Assembly (NCBI GenBank): GCA_963761755.1
Contig: CAVXIC010000012.1
Span: forward strand, 978,380-1,042,379
Reading direction: 5' to 3'
DNA from: CAJXVA01 sp963761755
Lineage (GTDB): Bacteria > Myxococcota_A > Polyangia > Nannocystales > Nannocystaceae
DNA length: 64,000 bases
A program made the position numbers and the translations under genes. Each line of letters begins with the position of its first letter. Position 1 is the first letter of the stretch. Of this stretch, positions 42,901-51,607 are shown piece by piece. Under the pieces are notes generated by a model. That model ran no database searches and had not been told where the DNA came from. It saw only the letters and a program-made list of their open reading frames with translations.

Positions 42901-43929
42901 CTACTTTTCTGTCTCCGGGGCGGCTTCGGCTGCGGATGCGTCCTCTTCGCAGTCCTCGCCGCCCACGTAGTCGGGGTCGCATGGGTCGGTGATCGCCTGC
43001 TGCTCGGCGCCTTCGCAGGCTTCGCCGCCCACGTAGTCGGGGTCGCACGGGTCTTCGACGGCCTGCACTTCGGCGGGGGTCGTCGTGTCGACGGCGACCT
43101 TGTCGCCCTTGGTCCAGGTGATGTCGAAGTCGAGGGTCACGTTGGCCAGGTTGGAGGTCTGGCGAATCTTCCGCTCGAGGGCGGAGGCGAAGCCGGCGCT
43201 CGTCACGAAGGTGATCGTGCTCAGTCCGCTGACGTTGCCTTCGACCTGCTGGCCCTGCGCCTCACTCTTGATGCTGCCCTTGTTCTCGGTCTCCAGGGTC
43301 GCCACCGTCGCACCGCTGGCGTCGGATCCGAAGTCCTTGAAGGTGCCCGTCATCTCAGTGGAGGTGCCGTCTTCGTCGCGGTTGCGAGTCCAGGTCTCGC
43401 CCTTCTTCAGGGGCTCGTCGGGCATGCGCGCGAACGCGGCTTGGAGGCCCGCGGTGAGCTGACCGAGCGTGGCGAGCACGGTCGGGGGCTGGTCCTCGGG
43501 GAGCTCCGGCATGTTGGCGATCTCGCCCGCTTCACTGAGATTGAAGCGCAGCTCCACGCCGTTGAGCGACTTGGCGACCTCGGGGTCCACCCCTGCCATC
43601 GCCGGTGGAAGACCCGCGGGCATGATCGCGTTGGCCTTGATGTTGCGAAACGTCGCGACGACCAGCGGGCCATCGGGCGACATCGTGCCGGTGACGAGCA
43701 GCTCGACGTCGTACTCGAACCGGATGTCGACGTTGCCGGCGGGTGTCTCGGCGACCGCCTGCGACTCGATGTGCCCTTGGTAGGTTTGCCCAGGCGTCAG
43801 GTCGTAGCGCATCGTGACGCCAGCGTCGGGCACGACGGCTTCGGTGAGCTGTTGCTTCTGGCAAGCGGTGCCGAAGCTGCTGAGGCTGCCTGCCAGGGCG
43901 GCGGCGAGGACGATGCGACGCAGGTGCAT
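42901..43929 (-). CDS. Lipoprotein with beta-rich domain and duplicated C-terminal Cys motif
   Basis: 342 residues. Leader ends SFGTAC (Cys23). The mature domain (about 35-290) is beta-rich (GVTMRYDLTPGQTYQGHIES, VDIRFEYDVELLVTGTMSPD) with the look of a large lipid-binding or DUF6263-type fold, but no family is asserted. The C-terminus has two copies of DPCDPDYVGGE followed by Cys, encoded by a 33-bp near-perfect DNA repeat, which gives four cysteines for disulfides or metal. Confidence 0.78.
   Translation of the reverse strand: MHLRRIVLAAALAGSLSSFGTACQKQQLTEAVVPDAGVTMRYDLTPGQTYQGHIESQAVAETPAGNVDIRFEYDVELLVTGTMSPDGPLVVATFRNIKANAIMPAGLPPAMAGVDPEVAKSLNGVELRFNLSEAGEIANMPELPEDQPPTVLATLGQLTAGLQAAFARMPDEPLKKGETWTRNRDEDGTSTEMTGTFKDFGSDASGATVATLETENKGSIKSEAQGQQVEGNVSGLSTITFVTSAGFASALERKIRQTSNLANVTLDFDITWTKGDKVAVDTTTPAEVQAVEDPCDPDYVGGEACEGAEQQAITDPCDPDYVGGEDCEEDASAAEAAPETEK
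42955..43053 (-). repeat. Two 33-bp near-identical direct repeats
   Basis: Copies at 42955-42987 and 43021-43053 share the core CGCCGCCCACGTAGTCGGGG and differ at only two positions. They encode the duplicated DPCDPDYVGGE motif of the lipoprotein. Confidence 0.75.
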
Positions 43930-43975
43930 GCCGCCTCATACCCAAGGACCGCGCGTGGCCGCAAGCGCCGCGGGT

Positions 43976-45229
43976 TCACAGCCCGTTATTTCGGCAGATG
44001 GCCGCGAACGCGTCGGCGCTGGGCCGGGCCTGGCGTCGTCCGGTCTCGACATCGAGGGCCAACAGGCCGAACCTTGGGCGCCAGCCTTCAGCCCACTCGA
44101 AGTTATCGACCAGTGCCCAGTGAAAGTAGCCGCGGACGTCGAGTCCGTCCCCGAGGGCCTCGGCGACCGCCTGGACGTGCGCGCGGAGGTAGTCGGTCCG
44201 CTGCGCGTCGTCGAGCGTCTGAATCCCGTTCTCGGTGACGAACAGAGGAACGCCCACCGAGGCGAGGCGTCGGAGTCCGTCGCGGAGCCCGGCCGGGTGC
44301 GGCTGGCCCCAGTCGGTGTCTCCGAGCCGACTCGAGTCGGTCTGCACGTGAGCCCCGAACGCCTGGCGGTAGGCGCCAAGGGAGAAGCGTACGGCGTAGC
44401 GGCCGTAGTAGTTGAGGCCCAGCCAATCGGTACTGCCGACGAGGCCCTCAATGCGGCGGCCCAGGCCGAACGGCGGCCAGAGTCGGCCGGTCTTCAGCGC
44501 CCGCAGGATCGCTCCGGTGACCGCATGGTCCTGCATCGAGGCGAGCAGACGGTCGGCCAGCTGAGGCCGGGCGGGGTCGAAGCACGGGACGTTGAGCACC
44601 AGCCCCACGGAGGCATCGGGACGCTGCTCCTTGAGCGCACGCTGCATCCCGACGTGGGCGCCGAGCATGTGGCGCAGCGCGACCCCGAAGGCGCGGGGGT
44701 CGCGGACACCCGGTGGCCACCGACCCTCGACATATCCGAACAGCGCGACCAGGCTCGGCTCGTTGAGCGTCGCCCAGCGCTCGACCCACGGGCCCAGCCT
44801 GCGTCCGCACTCGCCGGCGAAGCGGGCGATCGCCGGGATGATGTCGGGGCTCAGCCATGAACCGCGATCGGCGATCCACTGCGGCAGCGTGAAGTGGTTG
44901 AGCGTGACCAAGCGCGCCAGACCGCGCGCGCCTGCGTGCTGCAGGATCTCCGCATACCGATCGAACGCCCCCTCGTCGAAGCGGCCGGGCGTGGGCTCGA
45001 GTCTGCTCCACTCCACGCTCATCCGGGTCGCGTTGTGTCCCCAAGAGGCAGAGTGGTCGAGGTCGGTCTCGGCGGCGCCGTCCCACCATCGCGCGGCGTC
45101 GCCGCTGACCGTCCCGTCGGCGATGGTGCCCGGGCGACGTTCCCAGCGCGTCCAGTCGTTGTCGTTGCCGCCCTCGACCTGGTGCGAGGAGGTCGCGGCG
45201 CCCCACCAGAAGTCCCGCGGAAAGGTCAT
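43976..45229 (-). CDS. Glycoside hydrolase family 1 beta-glucosidase-type enzyme
   Basis: 417 residues, a full GH1 (beta/alpha)8 barrel that hydrolyses terminal beta-glycosidic bonds with retention. Markers: FPRDFWWGAATSSHQVEGG at the N-terminus, acid/base Glu in WATLNEPSLV, GLNYYGRY, nucleophile Glu in FVTENGIQT, and YFHWALVDNFEWAEGW at the C-terminus. No signal peptide, so it is cytoplasmic and acts on imported oligosaccharides. Some family members act on flavonoid or steroid glucosides, so the substrate is open. Start ATG 45229 gives the usual family N-terminus. Confidence 0.94.
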   Translation of the reverse strand: MTFPRDFWWGAATSSHQVEGGNDNDWTRWERRPGTIADGTVSGDAARWWDGAAETDLDHSASWGHNATRMSVEWSRLEPTPGRFDEGAFDRYAEILQHAGARGLARLVTLNHFTLPQWIADRGSWLSPDIIPAIARFAGECGRRLGPWVERWATLNEPSLVALFGYVEGRWPPGVRDPRAFGVALRHMLGAHVGMQRALKEQRPDASVGLVLNVPCFDPARPQLADRLLASMQDHAVTGAILRALKTGRLWPPFGLGRRIEGLVGSTDWLGLNYYGRYAVRFSLGAYRQAFGAHVQTDSSRLGDTDWGQPHPAGLRDGLRRLASVGVPLFVTENGIQTLDDAQRTDYLRAHVQAVAEALGDGLDVRGYFHWALVDNFEWAEGWRPRFGLLALDVETGRRQARPSADAFAAICRNNGL

Positions 45230-45434
45230 GGTGTGTTCATCTCTCGCCAAAGGCTCGGGGCGCGGACGCGAGGGCGTCGCGGTGTCAGCGTGCGGTTCAC
45301 CGCCGCGGAGCATAGCAATGGGGCACGTCCGCGGCCGCGTACATGGGAGTTGCGCCCGGTTACCGACGGTTCACGAACATCGCGGTCACCCCAGGCGTCT
45401 CAACCCACGTCCGCGAAAGGACGGCACGAACACG

Positions 45435-45749
45435 ATGAAGATCGACATTGAACAGTTTCTCGCGATGACGGTGGCCCTGGGATGCGCAGGCGCGGTCGGG
45501 TTTGCGGTCTACAGCGGTGGCGCCGAGGTGGACGACATCATCGTCGGCGTCCAGGCGGCGCAAGACCCGGCCGAAGCCTCCGAGACGCCGACGGCCGCTG
45601 CAGAGGTCGCCGCCGCCGTCGTTGCGCCCGGCCCCATGCCGGCCGAGCCGGCCGACCTCGATGACGCCGCAGGCATTCCGGCGGTGGTCCCCGACGACCC
45701 CTCGGCCTACGCGCCCGGGCCGGACAGCGAGATGTCGCAGTGGGACTGA
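45435..45749 (+). CDS. Small membrane-anchored acidic protein
   Basis: 104 residues: a short N-terminus (MKIDIEQ), one membrane helix (FLAMTVALGCAGAVGFAVYS) and an Ala/Pro/Asp/Glu-rich tail with no predicted fold. Ribosome site AAAGGACG precedes the ATG. No family recognised. It is probably held in the inner membrane with the tail outside. A hairpin follows the stop and then a Tat-exported protein gene. Confidence 0.65.
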   Translation: MKIDIEQFLAMTVALGCAGAVGFAVYSGGAEVDDIIVGVQAAQDPAEASETPTAAAEVAAAVVAPGPMPAEPADLDDAAGIPAVVPDDPSAYAPGPDSEMSQWD

Positions 45750-45755
45750 CGAATC

Positions 45756-45783
45756 GACCCGCCGAGGGATCCTTCGGCGGGTC
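45756..45783 (+). terminator. Hairpin after the small membrane protein gene
   Basis: GACCCGCCGA and TCGGCGGGTC form a stem of ten or more pairs. No T-run follows, so it may only attenuate or act with Rho. Confidence 0.4.
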
Positions 45784-45801
45784 TGGTGCGTTGAGGCGGG
45801 G

Positions 45802-46557
45802 GTGCACCGTCGCGCGGTACTGACAGGGTTGGGCGCCACCGCACTGCTGCCGCGAGCCGCACGTGGCGAAGGCGGGATGCGGGTGGATGCGCTCGTCGCG
45901 GAGCTGCAGGCCCTGGCCGATGCGATGGAGGAAGATCCCACCGTCGAGGCTGACTTCCGCGCGTTCACGACGGCTCGAAGCCTCGAGGCGACCGCCGCGC
46001 TGCGGCGGGACTACGCCCGCGTGAAGCTGGTCTTCGAGGCGACGCGGGACGGAGGGTGGTGGCATCTGCGCTGGGACATCACCAACCGCAAGCCCAACTC
46101 CGAGGTGATCTGGTCGCAGTGGAAGCAGGGTCCCGCGCTCTTCGACGCGTCCGGAACACCGCGTCCATCGGCGACGGCCGAGTGCGACGAACTCTCCGCG
46201 TTGTTCGCGTTCTTGGTGCGGCGTCTGGGCGTCGAGGGGGTGGGGCTCTTGTGGCCCCAGTGGAACCACGTGGTGGCGGTGTGGAGCGTGACCCAGCAGG
46301 ACGTCACGCACCGGGTGGTCGTGCCCACCTCGCAGATCTTCCTGGATGCGGATGCGAGCCTGGGGACCGATGGTTTCAACCCCTGGTCGCGCAAGACGAT
46401 CTTCACCTACCGCCGCAAGGACGTGCCCTCACGCGCCACCGTTCCCAGGGCGCTCGCGGAGGCATTCGTCGAGCGGGCTTGGGCGCACGGCTTCGAGGAC
46501 CAGGCGACCGCGCAACGGCTTCGCAACGCCCGCTCCTCCGCGCTCGGCGGCTCGTGA
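45802..46557 (+). CDS. Tat-exported protein of unknown function
   Basis: 251 residues. The N-terminus MHRRAVLTGLGATALLPRAA is a twin-arginine-type signal, implying that the protein folds (perhaps with a cofactor) before export. The mature part is alpha/beta with many tryptophans (GWWHLRWDITNRKPNSEVIW, GLLWPQWNHVVAVWSV) and a region FLVRRLGVEGVGLLWP that recalls transglutaminase-like or NlpC-like cores without clear catalytic residues. GTG 45802 is used because it gives the signal and has GAGGCGGG before it. The gene stops one base before the convergent TPP-enzyme gene end. Confidence 0.72.
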   Translation: MHRRAVLTGLGATALLPRAARGEGGMRVDALVAELQALADAMEEDPTVEADFRAFTTARSLEATAALRRDYARVKLVFEATRDGGWWHLRWDITNRKPNSEVIWSQWKQGPALFDASGTPRPSATAECDELSALFAFLVRRLGVEGVGLLWPQWNHVVAVWSVTQQDVTHRVVVPTSQIFLDADASLGTDGFNPWSRKTIFTYRRKDVPSRATVPRALAEAFVERAWAHGFEDQATAQRLRNARSSALGGS

Positions 46558-46558
46558 C

Positions 46559-48295
46559 TCACATCGAGATCGAGCCCTTCCGAAAGTCGGTCTTGCCGAT
46601 GTGCGCGTTGATCAGCACCGGGTGCCCGGCCTGGGCCAGCGCCTTGGCCTCGGTCAGCACGGACTCGATCTCGCTGGGGTCGTCGAGCTTGAGGCCCTTG
46701 GCGCCAAAGCCTTCGGCGACCACGTGGTAGTCGGTGCGCGCGAGCGTGGTCCCCACGTCGTCGCCCAGGAGATCGATCTGGTCGCGGGCGATCTGCGCCC
46801 AGCTCGCGTCGTTGCCGACGATCGCGATGACGGGCAAGCCGTGGCGCACGAAGGTGTCGAACTCGGGGATCGTGTAGCCCGCCGACCCGTCTCCGTACAG
46901 GAGCCAGACCTCGGCCTCGGGGCGGCACAGCTTGGCGCCCAGGGCGAAGCCCGCTCCGACCCCCAAGGTGCCGAAGGGGCCGGGGTCGAGCCAGGACAGC
47001 GGGGAGCGGGGGCAGGTGATGTACGAGGCGGTCGCGACGAAGTCTCCACCGTCGGCAACGAGGACGCTGTCGTCGGCGAGCTGGTCCTCGAGCATTTGGC
47101 ACAGCGCGATCGGGTTGACGAACTCGGTCTCTTGCTGTGCTTGTTCGGCGATCTGATCGGTGCGGTCGCGGTCGCGGGTGCGCAGTCGGTCGAGCCAAGG
47201 GCGCAGCGCGTCCGCGTCGAGCGAGGCCTCGCGGCTGAGCCGGCAAAGGAAGTCACACGGATCCGCGACGGCACCGAGCGTGGGCTTGCGGTTCTTGCGG
47301 ACGTCGACGTCGCTGCGATTGACGGAGACCAGCGTGGCCTTGCGGCCAATCTGCAGACCGTAGTTGAGCCGGAAGTCATTGGGGACGCCGGCGAGCAGCA
47401 CGAAGTCGGCCTCCTTGAGGGCCATGGTCCGCTTGTGCCGGAACCACACGTCGTGTTCGCGCCCCATCAGCCCACGCGCCATGCCCGAGAGGTACACCGG
47501 AGCGCCGAGGCGTCCCAGCGCCTCGGCAAGTCGCTGCGTCTCTCGTGGCCCGCCGAGCGTGGCTTGCGAGCCGACGACGATGACCGGGTGCTTGGCCTTG
47601 GCGAGCAAGGAGGCGGCGCGACTGACAGCGGCCGGGAACGCGGTGGGGATCTCGGGTTGCACCTTGGCACCGGCTTTGGCCCGGCCCGCGCGGGCGAAGG
47701 TCTTGGCGAGGTAGTAGCGCAGGTACAGCTGGAGCGCGACGTCGGTCGGTCCCTTCACCTCGGAGGCCGACTTGGCCCCGAACATCTCGCGCACCACGGT
47801 TTCGTCGTAGAGGAGGTCGACTGGACACTCGATGAACACGGGGCCAGGCACGCCCTCTTGTGCGATCTCGAAGGCTCGCTCGAGTGTGCGCGGAAGGTCG
47901 CGGACCCGGGTGACCGCGGCCGCGTACTTGACGTGGGGAGCGATGAGCTCCATCTGGTCGATGTCCTGCAGTGCACCCCGTCCCTTGAGGATCGTCGCCG
48001 TCGCGCCGCCGAGCAGCACCAGCGGCGACTGGGCCATCTGTGCGTTCTTGATCGCGGTGATGGTGTTGGTCACGCCGGGGCCGGCGGTGACGGCTGCAAC
48101 GCCCGGGACGCCCGTCAGCCGCGACACTGCATCGGCCGCGAACACGGCGTTGGCTTCGTGCCGGACGTCGATGACGCGAATGCCTCGGGCCTTCGCGCCG
48201 ACCAAGATCGGTGAGATGTGCCCGCCACACAGGGTGAACAGAAACTCCACGCCCTGGCGTGAGAGAACTTCGGCGACGAGGTCTCCACCGTTCAT
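46559..48295 (-). CDS. Thiamine diphosphate-dependent enzyme, ILVBL/acetolactate synthase-like
   Basis: 578 residues with the three-domain fold of the acetolactate synthase superfamily. The catalytic Glu47 lies in VRHEANAVFAADA; the central nucleotide-fold domain has PVIVVGSQATLGG; the ThDP-binding motif GDGSAGYTIPEFDTFVRHG continues to VGNDASW. The closest subgroup by eye is the ILVBL/2-hydroxyacyl-CoA lyase type rather than biosynthetic IlvB: no regulatory subunit gene adjoins it. It probably cleaves or joins a carbon-carbon bond next to a carbonyl; the substrate is unknown. Confidence 0.9.
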   Translation of the reverse strand: MNGGDLVAEVLSRQGVEFLFTLCGGHISPILVGAKARGIRVIDVRHEANAVFAADAVSRLTGVPGVAAVTAGPGVTNTITAIKNAQMAQSPLVLLGGATATILKGRGALQDIDQMELIAPHVKYAAAVTRVRDLPRTLERAFEIAQEGVPGPVFIECPVDLLYDETVVREMFGAKSASEVKGPTDVALQLYLRYYLAKTFARAGRAKAGAKVQPEIPTAFPAAVSRAASLLAKAKHPVIVVGSQATLGGPRETQRLAEALGRLGAPVYLSGMARGLMGREHDVWFRHKRTMALKEADFVLLAGVPNDFRLNYGLQIGRKATLVSVNRSDVDVRKNRKPTLGAVADPCDFLCRLSREASLDADALRPWLDRLRTRDRDRTDQIAEQAQQETEFVNPIALCQMLEDQLADDSVLVADGGDFVATASYITCPRSPLSWLDPGPFGTLGVGAGFALGAKLCRPEAEVWLLYGDGSAGYTIPEFDTFVRHGLPVIAIVGNDASWAQIARDQIDLLGDDVGTTLARTDYHVVAEGFGAKGLKLDDPSEIESVLTEAKALAQAGHPVLINAHIGKTDFRKGSISM

Positions 48296-48302
48296 GCCGG
48301 CG

Positions 48303-48308
48303 AGTCTA
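48303..48308 (-). promoter_or_regulatory. -10-like TAGACT before the TPP-enzyme gene
   Basis: TAGACT 7 bases from the ATG at 48295. Confidence 0.45.
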
Positions 48309-48386
48309 CGCCACCGGGCGACCCACCACGCGAGCCCGAGCCTCGACCCTAGGTGGGGGGCTCACCGCGAGAACCGCAGGTGCGGG

Positions 48387-49091
48387 CTACCCGACACCGA
48401 ACGTGCCGCCGATGCGGAACGTGCCCGCGACCGGACCGGGGACCAGCACCGGTGTGGGCCGGCCGGCGGGGTCGTGACCGCGGAACTGAGGCCCCACGGC
48501 GGGGATCGACAACCCCACCCCGAGCAGCAAGCCGAAGTTGCGGGTGAACGCGTAGCGGTAGTCGCCCTTGAGCGTGCCTGCGAGGTGCCGGGAGTACTGC
48601 CGATCTGGCTGACCATAGCCGGACCAAAAGTGCTTCCAACCTCCCAGCTCCCCTCCCATACACATGCGCACGCGATGCTCGCGAACGACCTTGCTCGCGC
48701 ACGCGTCGAGCATGCCGTAGGCCAGCAGGTTGGAGATTTCGTTGGCGGCCAACCGAAACGACGGCGCGCCGAGCAAGGCCCCGCCCGCGCGAAGGCCGAA
48801 GGTGTCGTTGCCGAACGCGACCGCAGCATCGATGCCCAGGAACGAGGTCGGGATCAGCTCCCGCGTGACCAGGCCCTGGACCTCGAGCGCGAAGAGGCGA
48901 CCGCGGCGCGCCGTGGCCCGGTTGGGCGTCGCGTCCATCGTGCCGATCTCGGTCTGGGCCTTGGTCTGGAGAGGGGCAGCGGGCGGCGGAGCAGGGGCCG
49001 CGCTGGCGGCCGAGGGCACCAGCGACAGCCCCAGGCCGACTCCCGTGGCAAGAGCCGCAGGGAATACGCCGTGAAGCCTCCGACTCGCCAT
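48387..49091 (-). CDS. Exported outer-membrane-type protein
   Basis: 234 residues: a signal peptide (VGLGLSLVPSAASA), a Pro/Ala linker, then Gly-rich amphipathic strands ending FRIGGTFGVG at the last residue. This fits a small beta-barrel whose C-terminal strand is used for outer-membrane insertion. Two cysteines in LDACASK and RMCMGGE could form a loop disulfide. No family recognised. Confidence 0.75.
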   Translation of the reverse strand: MASRRLHGVFPAALATGVGLGLSLVPSAASAAPAPPPAAPLQTKAQTEIGTMDATPNRATARRGRLFALEVQGLVTRELIPTSFLGIDAAVAFGNDTFGLRAGGALLGAPSFRLAANEISNLLAYGMLDACASKVVREHRVRMCMGGELGGWKHFWSGYGQPDRQYSRHLAGTLKGDYRYAFTRNFGLLLGVGLSIPAVGPQFRGHDPAGRPTPVLVPGPVAGTFRIGGTFGVG

Positions 49092-49099
49092 GCACCCCC

Positions 49100-49105
49100 A
49101 ACGTA
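49100..49105 (-). promoter_or_regulatory. -10-like TACGTT before the 49091 start
   Basis: TACGTT 8 bases from the ATG. Confidence 0.4.
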
Positions 49106-49201
49106 CGGCCTGGGAAACCCTTACGACAACCTCGAAGGGACCGTTGCGGGGCCACCGGCGGCCCAGAGCCCGAGGGCCTCGAAGCTGGCGGCCAGCAGAT
49201 G

Positions 49202-49207
49202 TAGGCT
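49202..49207 (+). promoter_or_regulatory. -10-like TAGGCT before the 49216 start
   Basis: TAGGCT 8 bases from ATG 49216; it supports this ATG over the in-frame ATG at 49237. Confidence 0.45.
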
Positions 49208-49215
49208 TGCGGCCG

Positions 49216-50907
49216 ATGTCGCCCAGCATTCCAGGCATGGACGCACTCATAGCGGACGTCGCGGCCGGTCGGCTGCGGGGTACCGAGGCATTCGACGAGA
49301 TCGTGGCGCGCATCGCTGCGCACGAGACGCCTGTCGACGCGACGCCCGTGGAGCGCCAGGCGACCATCGAGCAGGTCGTGCGGGTGGTCAGTCAGGACCG
49401 TGCACTGTGCAAGCTCGTCTTTGCATCCTCGGAGCCGGCTCCCATCCCCCTCGTTTCGCAGCGCGGCGCGTCGGCGCCTCCGCCGAGCGAGGACCGAGCA
49501 GACGACGAGGACTTTGGAGACGACGAGGAGTTCGAGGATGACGACGAACTCGGAGACGCCGTCGTTCCGCTGCCGCTGACCGATGAGGAGATCGACGCCG
49601 AACTCGAGGCGATCGAGCGCGAACGCGAGGCCCGCCGCGGGGGTGGTGACGAGTTCGGGGCTCCGCAGCGCCGAGGCCAACTCATCGGCGCGCTCGGGTT
49701 GGCGGCCGTCGTCGTGCTCGGCGGGCTGGGGTGGTACCTGACCCGCGCAGACACGTGCGACAAACTCATCAAGCGGATCTGCCTGGAGGGGACGACCAAG
49801 TCCTGCGAGATGGCGGCGTTCAGCAAGGCCCTCGAGGAGCACGGCGTCGGCGAGGACAAGTGCGTCTCGGTCACGGCGGCCCTCGATACCGCGGTCGAGG
49901 GCAAGAACAACACCGAGCGCCCGCTGGCGTTCGACAAGGCGTTGGTCGAGGCCCTCGGGTTCGATCCACGCGGTGACCAGGCACCGACGCCACCGGAGCC
50001 CAAGCCCGAGGGACCCCCGCCACCGACCGTGGTGGTCGAGGGCCAGCTGGGCATGGCGGACCTGTACCTCGACAATGCGTACGTCTATTGGACCTCGACC
50101 CAGCCTCCAGGGGTCTTCCGGGTGCGGAACATCGGGGGTCCCATCGAAGCGTTCGGGACTCAGCCCGACGCCATCGACGTGACCCCGACCCAAGACTTCG
50201 TCTACTGGGTTGCGCGGGCCGCCACCGGCGGGCAGGTCTGGGTCGACAAGGTGCGCGGCGCGCACGACCCAAGCCCGATCGCGATGGAGGGGGTCTCTCC
50301 CCAGCGCGCGGTGTTCGGCGGCGGCGAGGTCGTCTTCATCGATGCCCTCAGCGGCGCGGTGATGGTCGCGCCCGTGTCCGGGGGTCCGCCGCGGGTGTTG
50401 GTGCCCGGCCGCCCAGCCGCCGACGCGAAGCCGGCCCCCGGAGCGCCTGCCGGGCCGGCCGCGCTTCCCACCGAGGTGGCGGCCGACGACGCGAACGTGT
50501 TCCTCTCGTCGCCCGCCCCGGTCTCCACCGTTTGGGTGGTCCCGCGCGACGGCCAGGCCCCAGCCCGAGCGTTGGCCACCGGTCAGGTCCAACCGCGGAC
50601 CCTGACCCTCGATGACACCCACGTCTACTGGTTCGAGGCCTCCTCGGGCTCGATCACCCGGGTGCCGAAGACGGGCGGCGTCCCGGAGATCCTGGCGACC
50701 GGCCAGGCGGGCGCCGGCGGCATGGCGCTCGACGGCGACCACGTCTACTGGACCAACGGGCCCTCGGGGACCGTGCACGCGGTGCCCAAGTCCGGCGGCG
50801 AGCTGATCACGGTCGCCTCGGGCCTGTCGACACCGCGATTCGTGGCGGTCGACCAGGTCGCGATCTTCTGGGAATCCGGCGGCGCGGTCTTTCGGCAGAC
50901 GCGCTGA
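49216..50907 (+). CDS. Membrane-anchored beta-propeller protein
   Basis: 563 residues. The cytoplasmic N-terminus (about 1-150) is helical with a strongly acidic stretch (about 95-115). One membrane helix (LIGALGLAAVVVLGGLGWYL, about 156-175) is followed by a Cys-containing helical segment (about 178-240: four Cys) and a Pro-rich linker. The C-terminal half (about 275-560) has repeated YWTD-like blades: YLDNAYVYWTSTQPPGVFRV, DTHVYWFEASSGSITRVPKT, GDHVYWTNGPSGTVHAVPKS. This suggests a six-bladed periplasmic propeller used for binding. Such proteins are common in Nannocystis-type genomes; the ligand is unknown. Confidence 0.8.
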   Translation: MSPSIPGMDALIADVAAGRLRGTEAFDEIVARIAAHETPVDATPVERQATIEQVVRVVSQDRALCKLVFASSEPAPIPLVSQRGASAPPPSEDRADDEDFGDDEEFEDDDELGDAVVPLPLTDEEIDAELEAIEREREARRGGGDEFGAPQRRGQLIGALGLAAVVVLGGLGWYLTRADTCDKLIKRICLEGTTKSCEMAAFSKALEEHGVGEDKCVSVTAALDTAVEGKNNTERPLAFDKALVEALGFDPRGDQAPTPPEPKPEGPPPPTVVVEGQLGMADLYLDNAYVYWTSTQPPGVFRVRNIGGPIEAFGTQPDAIDVTPTQDFVYWVARAATGGQVWVDKVRGAHDPSPIAMEGVSPQRAVFGGGEVVFIDALSGAVMVAPVSGGPPRVLVPGRPAADAKPAPGAPAGPAALPTEVAADDANVFLSSPAPVSTVWVVPRDGQAPARALATGQVQPRTLTLDDTHVYWFEASSGSITRVPKTGGVPEILATGQAGAGGMALDGDHVYWTNGPSGTVHAVPKSGGELITVASGLSTPRFVAVDQVAIFWESGGAVFRQTR

Positions 50908-50916
50908 CGCGGGCTG

Positions 50917-51561
50917 CTACGGGAGGCCGCCCACCGCCCGCGTGAGGTCGGCGAAGGGCCGGGCGGGGCCCTCACGCTGGAGCGCGCCGGCGTCGATCAA
51001 GGCGCGGGTGGAGGTCTTCCCCGCGACCCACTGCAGCCACGCGGGCTCCGGCCCGCGGAGGGTCGTGTCGGCGGCGTCGGTCGTTCCGTCGCGCAGGGTC
51101 AGGGCTTCGGGCTCCATGTCGGCCACGAAGGCGCGATCGCCCACATGCAGCTGGAGCACCGCGGATCGGGGGCAGCCTCGGTAGCGGCGCATCAATGAGA
51201 CCATGGCCCAGCGCAGGTCGACGCGCTCGGCCAGGGCTGGACCGCCGGCCATCGTTGGGGCCCCGAACCTGCCCAGCTCCAGCACCAGCGCCCGCAGGCT
51301 CCGTCCGCGCGGGGTCAGGGCATACAGCGTCGCGCCCGACGGAGCAGGTGCGCGCACCTTCTCGACCAGCAGGTGCGCCTCGAGGTGCTTGAGCCGCGCG
51401 GCGAGCAGATTGGTGGTGATGCCATCGAGCGCATGCAGCAGGTCCACGTAGCGTCGGGGACCCAGCAGCAGGTCGCGGACGATGAGCAGCGTCCATCGCT
51501 CGCCCAAGACGTCCAGCGCCCTTGCCACCCCGCAGAACTGGTGGTAGCTCCGTTTCGCCAC
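50917..51561 (-). CDS. HxlR-type winged-helix regulator with C-terminal sterol-carrier-like domain
   Basis: 214 residues. The winged helix at 1-100 is typical of HxlR: Cys10 in YHQFCGVARALDVLGERWTL, LLIVRDLLLGPRRYVDLLHA, GITTNLLAARLKHLE. The extra C-terminal part (about 115-214: VLQLHVGDRAFVADMEPEAL, DAADTTLRGPEPAWLQWVAG) resembles the SCP2-like extension of some HxlR proteins and may bind a lipid-like effector. It is divergent from a membrane-protein gene with an AT-rich 46-bp gap, the probable operator. GTG start has TATTTT eight bases upstream. Confidence 0.88.
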   Translation of the reverse strand: MAKRSYHQFCGVARALDVLGERWTLLIVRDLLLGPRRYVDLLHALDGITTNLLAARLKHLEAHLLVEKVRAPAPSGATLYALTPRGRSLRALVLELGRFGAPTMAGGPALAERVDLRWAMVSLMRRYRGCPRSAVLQLHVGDRAFVADMEPEALTLRDGTTDAADTTLRGPEPAWLQWVAGKTSTRALIDAGALQREGPARPFADLTRAVGGLP

Positions 51562-51569
51562 GCTGCTTT

Positions 51570-51584
51570 AAAATAGCATAGTGT
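51570..51584. promoter_or_regulatory. Divergent promoter pair between the HxlR and membrane-protein genes
   Basis: TATTTT (minus, 51570-51575) is 8 bases from the HxlR GTG; TAGTGT (plus, 51579-51584) lies 24 bases before ATG 51608, leaving room for the AGGAT ribosome site. ATAGTG occurs twice (at about 51578 and 51599), a possible operator half-site. The block is strikingly AT-rich for this genome. Confidence 0.45.
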
Positions 51585-51607
51585 GAACTTGAAAAAGGAT
51601 AGTGCTG

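Noticed and set aside
45307..45312. TATGCT as a leaderless -10 for the GH1 gene
   Set aside because: It is about 78 bases from the family-consistent start, and no in-frame start codon lies at the proper distance; it may be an ordinary promoter with a leader.
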